A DNA stretch of 64,000 bases from Ruminococcus sp. AF31-8BH (GTDB taxonomy: Bacteria > Bacillota > Clostridia > Lachnospirales > Lachnospiraceae): positions 1 to 64,000 of the forward strand of contig NZ_QTVN01000002.1 in NCBI RefSeq assembly GCF_003460605.1, given 5' to 3'. How positions within the stretch are numbered: the stretch's first letter is position 1; each line of letters begins with the position of its first letter. Under the pieces are notes generated by a model, which was not told where the DNA came from, searched no databases, and was given only the letters and a program-made list of their open reading frames with translations. Position numbers and translations under genes: made by a program. This document shows, piece after piece, positions 35,701 through 45,511 of this stretch.

Positions 35701-37830
35701 GTGACTTTATTTGATAGAGTATTCAGCGGAAATGACGCTGTTTATGGATTAACAGAGGGTGCTATTGATGCAGCCATCGCACAGCACGGCGAAGACAAAG
35801 CAGTAAGCTTCCCTGATACCGCTTACAGCCTTCCTTGCTACTATTCTGTAACAGGAACAAAGGTTACAACCTTAAAAGAGTTAAAAGAGGCTCTTGGCGT
35901 TGTAAAAACTCTTATGACAAGAGAGAAAAGACTGAACGACGCATTTATGTCCGGTATTGCTACCGCACTTTGCGCAGAGTTCATCGAAGTTCTGAAATAT
36001 ATCGACGGAGCAACACCATATGAGGAGCCATGCTATGGTCATCTTGCAGATGCTGTTATCCGTGAGCTTGGTGTACCGCTTGTAACAGGCGATATTCCTG
36101 GTGTAGCCGTTATCCTTGGATCTGCTCCTTCTGTAGAAGAGGGTGTTGCTCTTGTAAAGAGCTATCAGGCACAGGGTATTCTTGTAACACTGGTTGGCGG
36201 TATCATTGATCAGGTTAAGGAAGCCGGCATGAACACAGGAGCAAACGTACGTGTTATTCCTCTTGGAAAAGACGTTACCTCTGTTATCCACGTTGTATCC
36301 GTTGCACTTCGTGCAGCTCTTATCTTCGGTAATGTAACACCTGGAGATGCAGGCACACTTATGAAATACACAATGGATCGTGTTCCGGCATTTGTTAACG
36401 CATTCGGACCTCTGGATGACGTTGTAGTTGCATGCGGAGCTGGTGCTATCGCACTTGGCTTCCCGGTAATCACAAACGAGACAGAGAATATCTTCCGTGT
36501 ACCAAAGAGCCTTATCGTTCAGGAGGATGTAAGCAAATTCAACGCTACTTCCCTTGAGGCTCGTGACATTAAGATCAAGATCACAAACATCGATATCCCG
36601 GTTGCATTTGCATCCGCATTCGAGGGCGAGATCATCCGTCGTAAAGACATGCAGGTTGAGTTCGATGGTTCCCGTGTAGACTGTGCAGAGCTTGTACATA
36701 CCTGTGACGCTTCTGAGGTTGAGGATCACAAGATCACAGTTGTAGGACCGGAAGTTGACGAGATGGAAGAGGGAAGCAAGAACAGCATCGCATACGTTGT
36801 TAAGGTTGCAGGAAAGAACATGCAGCCAGACTTCGAGCCTGTAATCGAGCGTAAATTCCACAACTACATCAACTGCATCGAGGGTGTATACCACACAGGA
36901 CAGAGAGATATGCAGCGTATCCGTATCAGCCATGCAGCATATGATGCAGGCTTCCGTATCAAACACATCGGTGAGGTTCTTTACTCACAGGTTAAGAACG
37001 AGTTCGACGCTGTTGTTGACAAGTGTGAGGTTGTGATCTACACAGATCCTGCTGAGTGTACAAGAATCCGTCATGAGGTTGCTATCCCGATCTTCGAGAA
37101 ACGTGATGACCGTCTTGCAAACCTGACTGATGAGTCTGTAGACGTATATTACAGCTGTATCCTTTGCCAGGCATTCTCCCCGTCTCATGTTTGTGTTGTT
37201 ACACCTGAGAGACTTGGACTTTGCGGTGCCGTTTCATGGCTGGATGCAAAAGCTACCAACGAGCTTGATCCGAACGGACCTTGCCAGGTAATCACCAAAG
37301 AGCGTCCGATCAATGAGGATCTTGGTGCTTACGAGGACGTTGATGAAGCAGTTCAGAAGTTCTCCCAGGGTGCTCTTGAGCACGTTACCCTGTACTCCAT
37401 CATGCAGGATCCTATGACCTCCTGCGGATGCTTCGAGTGTATCTGCGGTATCGAGCCGTTCTCCAATGGTGTAGTTATCGCAAACCGTGAGTATGCAGGC
37501 ATGACACCTCTTGGAATGACCTTCTCTGAGATGGCTTCCATGACAGGTGGTGGAGTTCAGACTCCTGGATTCATGGGACATGGAAAACACTTCATCGCTT
37601 CCAAGAAATTCATGAAGGCTGAGGGCGGTATCGAGCGTATCGTTTGGATGCCGAAAGAATTAAAAGAGTTCATCGCAGACAGACTGAATGCTACTGCAAA
37701 AGATCTCTACGGAATCGACAACTTCACAGATATGATCGGTGACGAGACTGTTGCTACAGATCCTGAGGCACTGGTAGAGTTCCTTACAGAGAAAGGACAT
37801 CCGGCACTTGGACTTGATCCGATGATGTAA
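35701..37830 (+). CDS. acsB: Acetyl-CoA synthase (CODH/ACS beta), copy 1
   Basis: Joins CO, a methyl from the corrinoid protein, and CoA to make acetyl-CoA at the Ni-Ni-[4Fe-4S] A-cluster. 709 residues, about the Moorella length. Cluster cysteines are CILCQAFSPSHVCVV with ERLGLCG, and the distal-nickel Cys-Gly-Cys in SCGCFECICG. GTG start with AGGAGGT six bases upstream. A second full-length copy follows. Protein identity is roughly four-fifths in the first two-thirds and higher in the last third. Both have all A-cluster cysteines. Confidence 0.97.
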   Translation: MTLFDRVFSGNDAVYGLTEGAIDAAIAQHGEDKAVSFPDTAYSLPCYYSVTGTKVTTLKELKEALGVVKTLMTREKRLNDAFMSGIATALCAEFIEVLKYIDGATPYEEPCYGHLADAVIRELGVPLVTGDIPGVAVILGSAPSVEEGVALVKSYQAQGILVTLVGGIIDQVKEAGMNTGANVRVIPLGKDVTSVIHVVSVALRAALIFGNVTPGDAGTLMKYTMDRVPAFVNAFGPLDDVVVACGAGAIALGFPVITNETENIFRVPKSLIVQEDVSKFNATSLEARDIKIKITNIDIPVAFASAFEGEIIRRKDMQVEFDGSRVDCAELVHTCDASEVEDHKITVVGPEVDEMEEGSKNSIAYVVKVAGKNMQPDFEPVIERKFHNYINCIEGVYHTGQRDMQRIRISHAAYDAGFRIKHIGEVLYSQVKNEFDAVVDKCEVVIYTDPAECTRIRHEVAIPIFEKRDDRLANLTDESVDVYYSCILCQAFSPSHVCVVTPERLGLCGAVSWLDAKATNELDPNGPCQVITKERPINEDLGAYEDVDEAVQKFSQGALEHVTLYSIMQDPMTSCGCFECICGIEPFSNGVVIANREYAGMTPLGMTFSEMASMTGGGVQTPGFMGHGKHFIASKKFMKAEGGIERIVWMPKELKEFIADRLNATAKDLYGIDNFTDMIGDETVATDPEALVEFLTEKGHPALGLDPMM

Positions 37831-37843
37831 TAGATTCAGTAAA

Positions 37844-37915
37844 TCCTGCTGAGGGAAAATCATTTTCTGGGGTCTGCCGTCTGGCAGGCTCCGGGAAATT
37901 TGTTTCCAGGCAGGA
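37844..37915 (+). other. Long imperfect hairpin between the acsB copies
   Basis: TCCTGC (37844) pairs with GCAGGA (to 37915); inner arms GGGAAA/TTTCC and GGGGTCTGCC/GGCAGGCTCC nest inside it. No T-run, so it is more likely an mRNA processing or stability element than a terminator. Confidence 0.45.
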
Positions 37916-38086
37916 TACTGTTTGACAGCTTGATCGTTTCGCTGCGGAGGGCGAATACAATGGATTGTTTTATTGCGGAATGAAAGAATCCATGTCTGAT
38001 AATTTATTTAGCAGCAAATCCACAAAAGGTGTTGAAGCCTGTGATGGTTTGTGATAGAAGATTAACAGAAAAGGAGATGCAGAAAA

Positions 38087-40213
38087 TTGTTAATTAACAG
38101 AATTTTCAGCGGAAATGATGCAGTATACGGTCTGACAGAAAAAGCCGTAAACGATGCTGTACAACAGCATGGTGCAGACAAAGCGGTGGGATTTCCCCAT
38201 ACTGCTTACTGCCTGCCATGCTATTATGCAGTAACTGGTGTTAAGATCAAGACACTTGGAGAACTGCAGGCAGCTCTTAGCGTCGTCAAATCTCTTATGA
38301 CAAGAGAGCATGCACTGGAGGATGCTCTTATGTCAGGCGTAGCCACCGCTCTCTGCGCGGAATTTATTGAAGCATTGAAATATCTTGATGGGGCAGAGCC
38401 TTATCAGGAGCCATGCTATGGACATCTTCCGGACTCCATTATCCGTGAGCTTGGTGTACCGCTTGTAACAGGAGATATCCCCGGAGTAGCAGTTATTCTT
38501 GGCAGCGCACCTACTGCACAGGAAGGTGTTGACCTGATCAAGAGCTACCAGGCACAGGGTATTCTTGTAACACTGGTTGGCGGTATCATCGACCAGGCAC
38601 AGGAGCTTGGCCTGAAGATGGGCTATAATTTAAGAATCGTTCCTTTGGGAAAAGACGTAACAAGTGTAATCCACGTTGTATCCGTTGCACTTCGTGCAGC
38701 ACTGATCTTCGGTAACGTAACACCTGGTGATGCAGCAAGCCTTCTTACATACACCAAAGACAGGGTCCCGGCATTTGTAAATGCCTTCAAGCCTGTTGAT
38801 GATGTAATTCTCGCAGCAGGTGCAGGTGCTATCAAGCTTGGCTTCCCGGTTATCTCCAATGAGGATGAGAATATTGCGGAAGTACCAGGCGCACTGATCG
38901 CATGCCCGAACGTTGCTGATTTTAACAAGGTTTCCCTGGAAGCCAGAGGAATCAAGATCAAGATTACAAAAGTGGATATTCCGGTTGCGTTTGCATCCGC
39001 TTTTGAGGGCGAGATCATTCGTCGTAAAGATATGCGTGTGGAATTTGACGGTTCCCGTGTGGATTGCGTAGAACTTGTGCAGACTAAGGAAATGAACGAG
39101 GTCGAAGATCACAAGATCACTGTCGTAGGTCCTGAGGTCGATAGCTTTGAGCCTGGAAGCAAGCACAGTCTTGCCTACGTGGTAGAAGTAGCAGGCAAGA
39201 AGATGCAGCCGGATTTTGAGCCGGTTATCGAGCGTAAATTCCACAATTATATAAACTGCATTGAAGGTGTATACCATACAGGACAAAGGGATATGTTCCG
39301 TATCCGTATCAGCAATGACGCATTTGCAGCAGGCTTCAGAGCCAGACATTTTGGCGAGGTTCTTTACACACAGGTAAAGAATGAGTTTGAGGCGGTTGTA
39401 GATAAGTGTCAGGTAACCGTTTACACGGACCCGGCTGAGTGTACCAGAATCCGTCACGAAGTAGCAATTCCTACTTTCGACAAACGTGATGCACGTCTGG
39501 AAACCCTTACCGATGAGTCTGTAGACGTTTATTACAGCTGTATCCTGTGTCAGGCATTTTCTCCGTCACATGTCTGCGTAGTAACACCGGAGAGACTTGG
39601 ACTTTGCGGAGCCGTTTCATGGCTTGATGCAAAAGCCACAAATGAGCTGGATCCAAACGGCCCATGTCAGATCATCACCAAGGAGCGCCCGATTGATGTA
39701 AATCTGGGCTCTTACGAGGATGTTGATGAAGCAGTAAAGAAATATTCCCAGGGTGCTCTGGAGCATGTTACTCTGTACTCCATCATGCAGGATCCTATGA
39801 CCTCCTGCGGATGCTTCGAGTGTATCTGCGGTATCGAGCCATTTTCCAATGGCGTGGTTATCGCAAACCGTGAGTATGCAGGCATGACACCTCTTGGAAT
39901 GACGTTCTCCGAGATGGCTTCCATGACCGGCGGCGGTGTTCAGACACCAGGCTTTATGGGACATGGAAAACACTTTATTTCATCCAAGAAATTCATGAAG
40001 GCAGAGGGCGGAATTGAGCGTATCGTATGGATGCCGAAGGAATTAAAAGAGACCGTGGCGGAGCGTCTCAACAGAACTGCAAAAGAACTCTATGGCATTG
40101 ACAACTTCACTGATATGGTCGGTGATGAGACAGTTGCCACAGATCCGGAAGTTCTTGTTGCATTTTTAACAGAACATAATCATCCTGCATTGTCAATGGA
40201 TCCGATGATGTAG
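38087..40213 (+). CDS. acsB: Acetyl-CoA synthase (CODH/ACS beta), copy 2
   Basis: Second acetyl-CoA synthase, 708 residues, same domain order and the same A-cluster cysteines (CILCQAFSPSHVCVV, SCGCFECICG). TTG start with AAAGGAG upstream; the reading frame is intact, so it is not a pseudogene. It differs from copy 1 mainly in the first 450 residues, where substitutions are scattered. Near the A-cluster long runs are identical even at DNA level, for example around 37390-37460 against 39773-39843, which suggests gene conversion or strong constraint. It is followed by acsD, so this copy has the canonical neighbour. Confidence 0.96.
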   Translation: MLINRIFSGNDAVYGLTEKAVNDAVQQHGADKAVGFPHTAYCLPCYYAVTGVKIKTLGELQAALSVVKSLMTREHALEDALMSGVATALCAEFIEALKYLDGAEPYQEPCYGHLPDSIIRELGVPLVTGDIPGVAVILGSAPTAQEGVDLIKSYQAQGILVTLVGGIIDQAQELGLKMGYNLRIVPLGKDVTSVIHVVSVALRAALIFGNVTPGDAASLLTYTKDRVPAFVNAFKPVDDVILAAGAGAIKLGFPVISNEDENIAEVPGALIACPNVADFNKVSLEARGIKIKITKVDIPVAFASAFEGEIIRRKDMRVEFDGSRVDCVELVQTKEMNEVEDHKITVVGPEVDSFEPGSKHSLAYVVEVAGKKMQPDFEPVIERKFHNYINCIEGVYHTGQRDMFRIRISNDAFAAGFRARHFGEVLYTQVKNEFEAVVDKCQVTVYTDPAECTRIRHEVAIPTFDKRDARLETLTDESVDVYYSCILCQAFSPSHVCVVTPERLGLCGAVSWLDAKATNELDPNGPCQIITKERPIDVNLGSYEDVDEAVKKYSQGALEHVTLYSIMQDPMTSCGCFECICGIEPFSNGVVIANREYAGMTPLGMTFSEMASMTGGGVQTPGFMGHGKHFISSKKFMKAEGGIERIVWMPKELKETVAERLNRTAKELYGIDNFTDMVGDETVATDPEVLVAFLTEHNHPALSMDPMM

Positions 40214-40262
40214 TATAATGGTTCTGTATACTTTTACAAAATTTTCAAGGAGGCTTTAAGAA

Positions 40263-41204
40263 ATGCCATTTAATCAGAAACCACAGAAGTTCAACGCAAA
40301 GATCAACACTGTTACGGTTGGAACTGGTGATAAAGCGGTTACAATTGGAGGAAATTCCACATTTCCGTTCTATACATTTGATGCACCAACCGAGAACCGT
40401 CCGAAAATCGGTGTAGAAATCACTGATATGGGACTTGACGAATTTGCGCCGGGAATCAAAGCATATTATGAAGGATGCACCACTATGGCTGAGATCGCTA
40501 AGAAAGCAGCAGCTATGGAAGGTGGAGATTTTGTTGTACTCAATCTGGATGGCGGAGATCCAAACGGAGTAAACAAATCTACAGAAGAGCTTATTGCAGT
40601 AGTGAAAGAGGTTGCAGAAGCAATCGACTGTCCATTAGTAGTTGAAGGCTGCAAGAATGTGGAGAAGGATGCGGAACTTCTTCCAAAGGTTGCAGAAGCA
40701 CTTCAGGGCAGAAACGTAATCGTTATGTCCGAGAAGGAAGAGAACTACAAGGCAATCGGTGCAGCAGCAGGTCTTGCTTACAACCAGATCGTAGGTGCTG
40801 AGTCTGCTGATGATATCAACCTTGCAAAACAGCTGAACGTAGTTACAACACAGTTAGGTGTTGATGCGAAGAAGATCGTTATGAACGTAGGTACCGCAAC
40901 AGTAGGTTACGGTTATGAGTACGTTGTTTCCACTATGGACCGTATCAAAGGAGCAGCTTTATCCCAGAATGATAACATGCTGCAGATGCCAATTATTACA
41001 CCGGTTTCTTCTGAGACATGGGGCGTAAAAGAATCAGTTGCTACTGAGGAAGATATGCCTGAATGGGGATCAGAGGATGAGCGTGGTATCAACATGGAAG
41101 TTATGACAGCAGCAGCAGACCTTGCAGCAGGTTCTGATGCAGTTATCTTAAGACATCCACAGTCTGTAAAGACCATCGCTAAGATGATTGACGCACTTGT
41201 GTAA
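40263..41204 (+). CDS. acsD: Corrinoid iron-sulfur protein, small subunit
   Basis: TIM-barrel subunit of CFeSP, which carries the methyl group on cobalamin from AcsE to AcsB. 313 residues. Family features are VTVGTGDKAVTIGGNSTFPF, LNLDGGDPNGVNKS and QMPIITPVSSETWGVKES. It sits immediately before acsC; the two form a heterodimer. Confidence 0.96.
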   Translation: MPFNQKPQKFNAKINTVTVGTGDKAVTIGGNSTFPFYTFDAPTENRPKIGVEITDMGLDEFAPGIKAYYEGCTTMAEIAKKAAAMEGGDFVVLNLDGGDPNGVNKSTEELIAVVKEVAEAIDCPLVVEGCKNVEKDAELLPKVAEALQGRNVIVMSEKEENYKAIGAAAGLAYNQIVGAESADDINLAKQLNVVTTQLGVDAKKIVMNVGTATVGYGYEYVVSTMDRIKGAALSQNDNMLQMPIITPVSSETWGVKESVATEEDMPEWGSEDERGINMEVMTAAADLAAGSDAVILRHPQSVKTIAKMIDALV

Positions 41205-41228
41205 TAATTTTTAGGAGGAATAATTGAT

Positions 41229-42575
41229 ATGGCACTGAATGGTATTCAGATTTTTAAATTAACACCAAAGAAAAACTGTAAGGAATGTGGATGCCCGACA
41301 TGTATGGCTTTCTCTATGAAGGTTGCACAGGGCGCTATGAAAATTGAGCAGTGTCCACATATGTCCGAGGACGCATTAGCTTCCCTTTCTGAGGCAACAG
41401 CTCCGCCAATGAAGACAATCAAGATCGGAACTGGCGCAGAGGAGCTTACCCTTGGCGGTGAGACAGTTCTTTTCAGACATGAGAAGACATTTGTAAACAA
41501 ATCCAGATATGCAGTAGAGCTGTGCACATGCATGGACGATGCTGCTGTTGATGCGAAGCTGGCTGAGATCCCGAAGGTTGATTACGACCGTATCGGTGAG
41601 AGAATGTACGCAGAGCTTGTTTATGTGAACTGTGATGCTGAGGCAACAGCTGACAAATATACAGCTCTCGTTCAGAAAGCAGCAGCACTTGGACGTACTA
41701 TGATCCTTGGATGCTCTGATCCTGAGATCGCAAAAGCAGCCCTTGAAGTATGCAAGGACAACAAGCCGGTATTAAACGGAGCAAATGCTTCCAACTACGA
41801 GGCTATGAACGCTGTTGCTACAGCAGCAGGTGTAGTTCTTGGTGTATCCGGCAAAGACTTAAACGAGTTATATGACACCACAGCAGCTCTTGAGAAGCTC
41901 GGAAACAAGAACCTGGTACTTGATGTAACAGGTGCTGATGTAAAAGAGACCTTCGGAAATGCTGTTCAGGTTCGTCGTGCAGCTCTCAAAGATCAGGACA
42001 GAACCTTTGGATATCCTTCTATTGTAAATCTTGCTAAGATTGCTGGCGGAGATTATCATCTTCAGGCAGCACTTGCAGCTGTATTCACTATGAAATATGG
42101 TTCCATTATCGTTATGGAGCGTATGACATATGCAGAGGCACTTCCGTTATACGGTCTGCGTCAGAACGTATTTACTGACCCGCAGAAGCCAATGCGTGTA
42201 GAGCCAGGCATCTACCCAATGAACGGTGCTGACGAGAATTCTCTTGTTGTTACAACCGTAGACTTTGCTCTTACATACTTCCTTGTATCTGGTGAGCTGG
42301 AGCGTTCCGGTGTTCCGCTTAACCTTGTTATCAATGATGCAGGCGGATTATCCGTACTGACCTCCTGGGCTGCTGGTAAGTTCTCCGGAAACAGCATTTC
42401 CGCATTCTTCAAAGAGAACGTAGAGCCTAAGGTTAAGAGCAGAAGACTTGTAATCCCTGGAAAGGTTGCCGTACTTAAGGGCGATCTGGAAGCAAAGCTT
42501 CCGGGATGGGAGATTATTGTCGGACCAAGAGAAGCTGTACAGCTTGTTAAGTTCTTAAAGGACCTGGACGCATAA
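41229..42575 (+). CDS. acsC: Corrinoid iron-sulfur protein, large subunit
   Basis: Cobamide-binding subunit of CFeSP. 448 residues. The N-terminal [4Fe-4S] motif is CKECGCPTCMAF followed by the fourth Cys in IEQCPHMS; then a TIM barrel (about 95-330) and the C-terminal corrinoid-binding domain with LVINDAGGLSVLTSWAAGK. The low-potential cluster re-reduces Co(II). AGGAGG upstream. Confidence 0.97.
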   Translation: MALNGIQIFKLTPKKNCKECGCPTCMAFSMKVAQGAMKIEQCPHMSEDALASLSEATAPPMKTIKIGTGAEELTLGGETVLFRHEKTFVNKSRYAVELCTCMDDAAVDAKLAEIPKVDYDRIGERMYAELVYVNCDAEATADKYTALVQKAAALGRTMILGCSDPEIAKAALEVCKDNKPVLNGANASNYEAMNAVATAAGVVLGVSGKDLNELYDTTAALEKLGNKNLVLDVTGADVKETFGNAVQVRRAALKDQDRTFGYPSIVNLAKIAGGDYHLQAALAAVFTMKYGSIIVMERMTYAEALPLYGLRQNVFTDPQKPMRVEPGIYPMNGADENSLVVTTVDFALTYFLVSGELERSGVPLNLVINDAGGLSVLTSWAAGKFSGNSISAFFKENVEPKVKSRRLVIPGKVAVLKGDLEAKLPGWEIIVGPREAVQLVKFLKDLDA

Positions 42576-42608
42576 ACAACTAAATCTATCAAAAAGGAGA
42601 ACACTACA

Positions 42609-43394
42609 ATGGCAAAATTTATTACTATTGGTGAGAGACTTTCCACAACAGCACCATCTGTAAACAAAGCTTTTACAGAGAGAGATCCTGAGCCGATCTT
42701 AAAAAGAGCAAAACAGCAGCTTGATGCTGGTGCTGTATATCTTGATGTAAACATCGGACCAGCTGAGAACGATGGAGAAGACCTGATGAAATGGGCTGTT
42801 AAGCTTCTTCAGGAGAACTTCGACAATGTTCCGCTTGCACTTGATACTTCCAATAAGAAAGCTATCGAGGCTGGTATTTCTGTATATAACAGAAGCAAAG
42901 GAAAACCGATCGTTAACTCCGCAGATGCTGGCGGAAGAATCGAGAACATCGACCTTGCAGCAGCAAACGATGCTATCGTTATCGCTCTTTGCTCCGCTGA
43001 CGGTATTGCAGCAGACAATGATGAGCGTATGATGCACTGCCAGAACATGCTTGAAAGAGGTATGGGACTTGGCATGGATCCTTCTGATCTGTGGTTTGAT
43101 CCGTTATTCCTGGTTGTTAAGGGAATGCAGGAGAAACAGATGGAAGTTCTGGAGGCTATCAAAATGTTCTCCGATATGGGACTGAATTCTACAGGCGGTC
43201 TGTCCAACAACAGTAACGGTATGCCGAAGAATATCCGTCCGATCATGGATTCCGCATTAGTTGCTATGGCTATGATGCAGGGTCTTACATCTGCAATTGT
43301 TAACCCTAACGACCTTCGTCTTATGGAAACAATCAAATCCTGCGATGTATTCAAGGGCAACACCCTGTATGCTGATTCCTATCTTGAGCTGTAA
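42609..43394 (+). CDS. acsE: Methyl-THF:corrinoid protein methyltransferase
   Basis: Moves the methyl group from methyl-THF to CFeSP. 261 residues, a pterin-binding TIM barrel. GAVYLDVNIGPAENDG and LALDTSNKKAIEAG are pterin-site signatures, followed by GGLSNNSNGMP. AAGGAG site. A terminator-like hairpin follows, so the core acs unit ends here. Confidence 0.96.
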   Translation: MAKFITIGERLSTTAPSVNKAFTERDPEPILKRAKQQLDAGAVYLDVNIGPAENDGEDLMKWAVKLLQENFDNVPLALDTSNKKAIEAGISVYNRSKGKPIVNSADAGGRIENIDLAAANDAIVIALCSADGIAADNDERMMHCQNMLERGMGLGMDPSDLWFDPLFLVVKGMQEKQMEVLEAIKMFSDMGLNSTGGLSNNSNGMPKNIRPIMDSALVAMAMMQGLTSAIVNPNDLRLMETIKSCDVFKGNTLYADSYLEL

Positions 43395-43396
43395 TC

Positions 43397-43417
43397 ACGG
43401 AGCAACTGACTTTTATA
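43397..43417 (+). repeat. Possible fragment of the SR repeat family (right end)
   Basis: CGGAGCAACTGACTTTTATA, directly after the acsE stop, matches the right end of SR copy 3 (CGGAACAACTGACTTTCATA) at 18 of 20 positions. No left half is seen. Confidence 0.4.
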
Positions 43418-43472
43418 AACTGTCTGCGTAAGCAGATACTTCCGTGCTTGAATAGGGACGTAAGATACAAAG

Positions 43473-43505
43473 AGGGGCTGGGGCTTGGGCCTCAGTCCCT
43501 TTTTT
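43473..43505 (+). terminator. Terminator after acsE
   Basis: GGGGCTGGGGC pairs with GGCCTCAGTCCC with a few G-U pairs, then six Ts. It splits the acs core from the activator acsV. Confidence 0.75.
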
Positions 43506-43561
43506 AACGAATTAAATGTCTGTTTTGGCAGATATTACCATATGAGAAAGGTGAGTGCCGA

Positions 43562-45505
43562 ATGTTTAAGGTAACATTTTCTTTTGAAGATGGCAGTGTG
43601 GTAGAACATTTTGCCAATGCGGGGGACAATTTACTTGAATTAGCGCGAGAGGCCAATGTGGCCATCGACGCACCATGCTCCGGAAATGCTTCTTGCGGAA
43701 AGTGCCGGGTGCAGTTGATAAAGGGAGAACTGGACAGCAAGAAAACCTTGCATATCAGTGATGAAGAATATCAGGCAGGATGGCGTCTTGCCTGTGTAAG
43801 CAAGATCTGTGCTGATGTGACTGTGCTTGTTCCTGATATTGCGTCTGCTTACAAGAGCAGAATGAAGGTTGCAGACCTGAGCTCCAAAGAGGAAATTGCC
43901 ATTTTTGAAAACTCCAAGAATGATGTGGAGATGACCGGAATTGAGCTTCGGAACAGTCTTGACGTAATTGAACTGGAGATGGACGAGCCAAGTCTGGATG
44001 ATACAATGCCGGACAATGAACGTCTTACAAGAGCTTTAAAGAAATACATGAATCTGAAGCAGGTAAGGATTCCTTATGCTGTTTTAAGAAAATTACCGGA
44101 TGTGCTCCGGGAGAACCATTTCAAAGTGAAATGTGTAGTCCGGACTGCACCAAATGATCTTTTTGTATACGATATTTTCGGAAAAGATGAGGATGTAGTA
44201 GTCGGTGGTCTGGCAGTAGATATTGGTACTACCACCGTGTCCGCAGTTCTGATCAATATGGAGACAGGAGAAATTCTTGCCAAGGCTTCCTCCGGAAACG
44301 GACAGATCCGTTTCGGCGCAGATGTTATCAACCGTATCATCGAGCAGCAGAAGCCAGGAGGAAAGAAGAAGCTGCAGGATGCCGTAATTAAAGAGACCAT
44401 CAACCCTCTTATTGCGCAGATGTGCAAAAGTGCCGGTATTTCAGCTAGCCATATTTACAGAATGTCTGTAGGCGCAAACACAACCATGAATCATCTGTTT
44501 GCAGGAATCAATGCGGATCCGGTCCGTATGGAGCCATACATTCCTGCATTCTTTAAGACCAACTCCCTTTTTGCTTCTGATGTGGGAGTTGCCATTAATA
44601 AAGACGCGCATATTATTATTGCGCCGAATATCGGAAGCTATGTAGGCGGTGACATTACTGCCGGAACCTTAGTAAGTATGATCTGGAACAGACCGGAGTT
44701 TTCCCTGTTTATTGACCTTGGTACCAACGGAGAGCTGGTATTCGGAAACTCTGACTTTATGATGAGCTGTGCATGTTCAGCAGGACCTGCCTTTGAGGGT
44801 GGTGACATCAGCTGCGGTATGCGTGCAACAGACGGTGCCATTGAGGCCTGTACCATTGACAAGGAAACTATGATTCCTACCTACAAGGTAGTAGGAAATC
44901 CTGGAACCAAGCCGATCGGACTTTGCGGTTCCGGAATCATTGACGTGATCAGTGAGCTTTTCATGTGTGGAATCATCAACCCTAAGGGTAAATTTGTCCG
45001 CGAGGGTGAGAGAATCCGCCACGACAAATATGGAATGGGAAGCTATGTGATCGCATTTGAAAGCGAAGCAGGCTCTGTGAAGGATGTTGAGATCACAGAG
45101 GTGGATATTGATAACTTTATCCGTGCCAAGGGTGCTATTTTTTCTGCAATCCGCACTATGCTCAACAGTCTGGACTTTGATGTAAGCATGATTGATGATG
45201 TTTATGTAGCAGGAGGTATCGGAAGCGGTATCAATATGAGAAATGCTGTAAATATCGGAATGTTCCCGGATATCCCTCTGGAGAAATTCCACTATATCGG
45301 CAATTCTTCCCTGACAGGCTCCTACCTGATGCTTCTTTCTACAGCAGCAGAGAAGAAGACCTATGAGCTTGCTGCAAACATGACATACATGGAGCTTTCC
45401 ACAGTACCGACTTATATGGACGAGTTTGTGGGCGCATGCTTTATTCCGCACACAGACACCGGAATGTTCCCGGACGTAATGAAAGATTTACAGAACAGGA
45501 AGTAA
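43562..45505 (+). CDS. acsV: Corrinoid activation protein (RACo-type ASKHA ATPase)
   Basis: ATP-dependent reductive activator that returns CFeSP from inactive Co(II) to Co(I). 647 residues. An N-terminal [2Fe-2S] ferredoxin domain has APCSGNASCGKCRVQL with a fourth Cys in RLACVSK. A linker and middle domain precede the C-terminal ASKHA ATPase fold (AVDIGTTTVSAVLINMETG, FIDLGTNGELVFG, GLCGSGIIDVISE). It lies downstream of acsE with a gap of 167 bases holding a terminator. The DUF3786 gene starts six bases after it. Confidence 0.94.
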   Translation: MFKVTFSFEDGSVVEHFANAGDNLLELAREANVAIDAPCSGNASCGKCRVQLIKGELDSKKTLHISDEEYQAGWRLACVSKICADVTVLVPDIASAYKSRMKVADLSSKEEIAIFENSKNDVEMTGIELRNSLDVIELEMDEPSLDDTMPDNERLTRALKKYMNLKQVRIPYAVLRKLPDVLRENHFKVKCVVRTAPNDLFVYDIFGKDEDVVVGGLAVDIGTTTVSAVLINMETGEILAKASSGNGQIRFGADVINRIIEQQKPGGKKKLQDAVIKETINPLIAQMCKSAGISASHIYRMSVGANTTMNHLFAGINADPVRMEPYIPAFFKTNSLFASDVGVAINKDAHIIIAPNIGSYVGGDITAGTLVSMIWNRPEFSLFIDLGTNGELVFGNSDFMMSCACSAGPAFEGGDISCGMRATDGAIEACTIDKETMIPTYKVVGNPGTKPIGLCGSGIIDVISELFMCGIINPKGKFVREGERIRHDKYGMGSYVIAFESEAGSVKDVEITEVDIDNFIRAKGAIFSAIRTMLNSLDFDVSMIDDVYVAGGIGSGINMRNAVNIGMFPDIPLEKFHYIGNSSLTGSYLMLLSTAAEKKTYELAANMTYMELSTVPTYMDEFVGACFIPHTDTGMFPDVMKDLQNRK

Positions 45506-45511
45506 ACAAAA

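Noticed and set aside
38087..40213. acsB2 as a pseudogene
   Set aside because: The frame is open over 708 codons with all cluster cysteines and a ribosome site.
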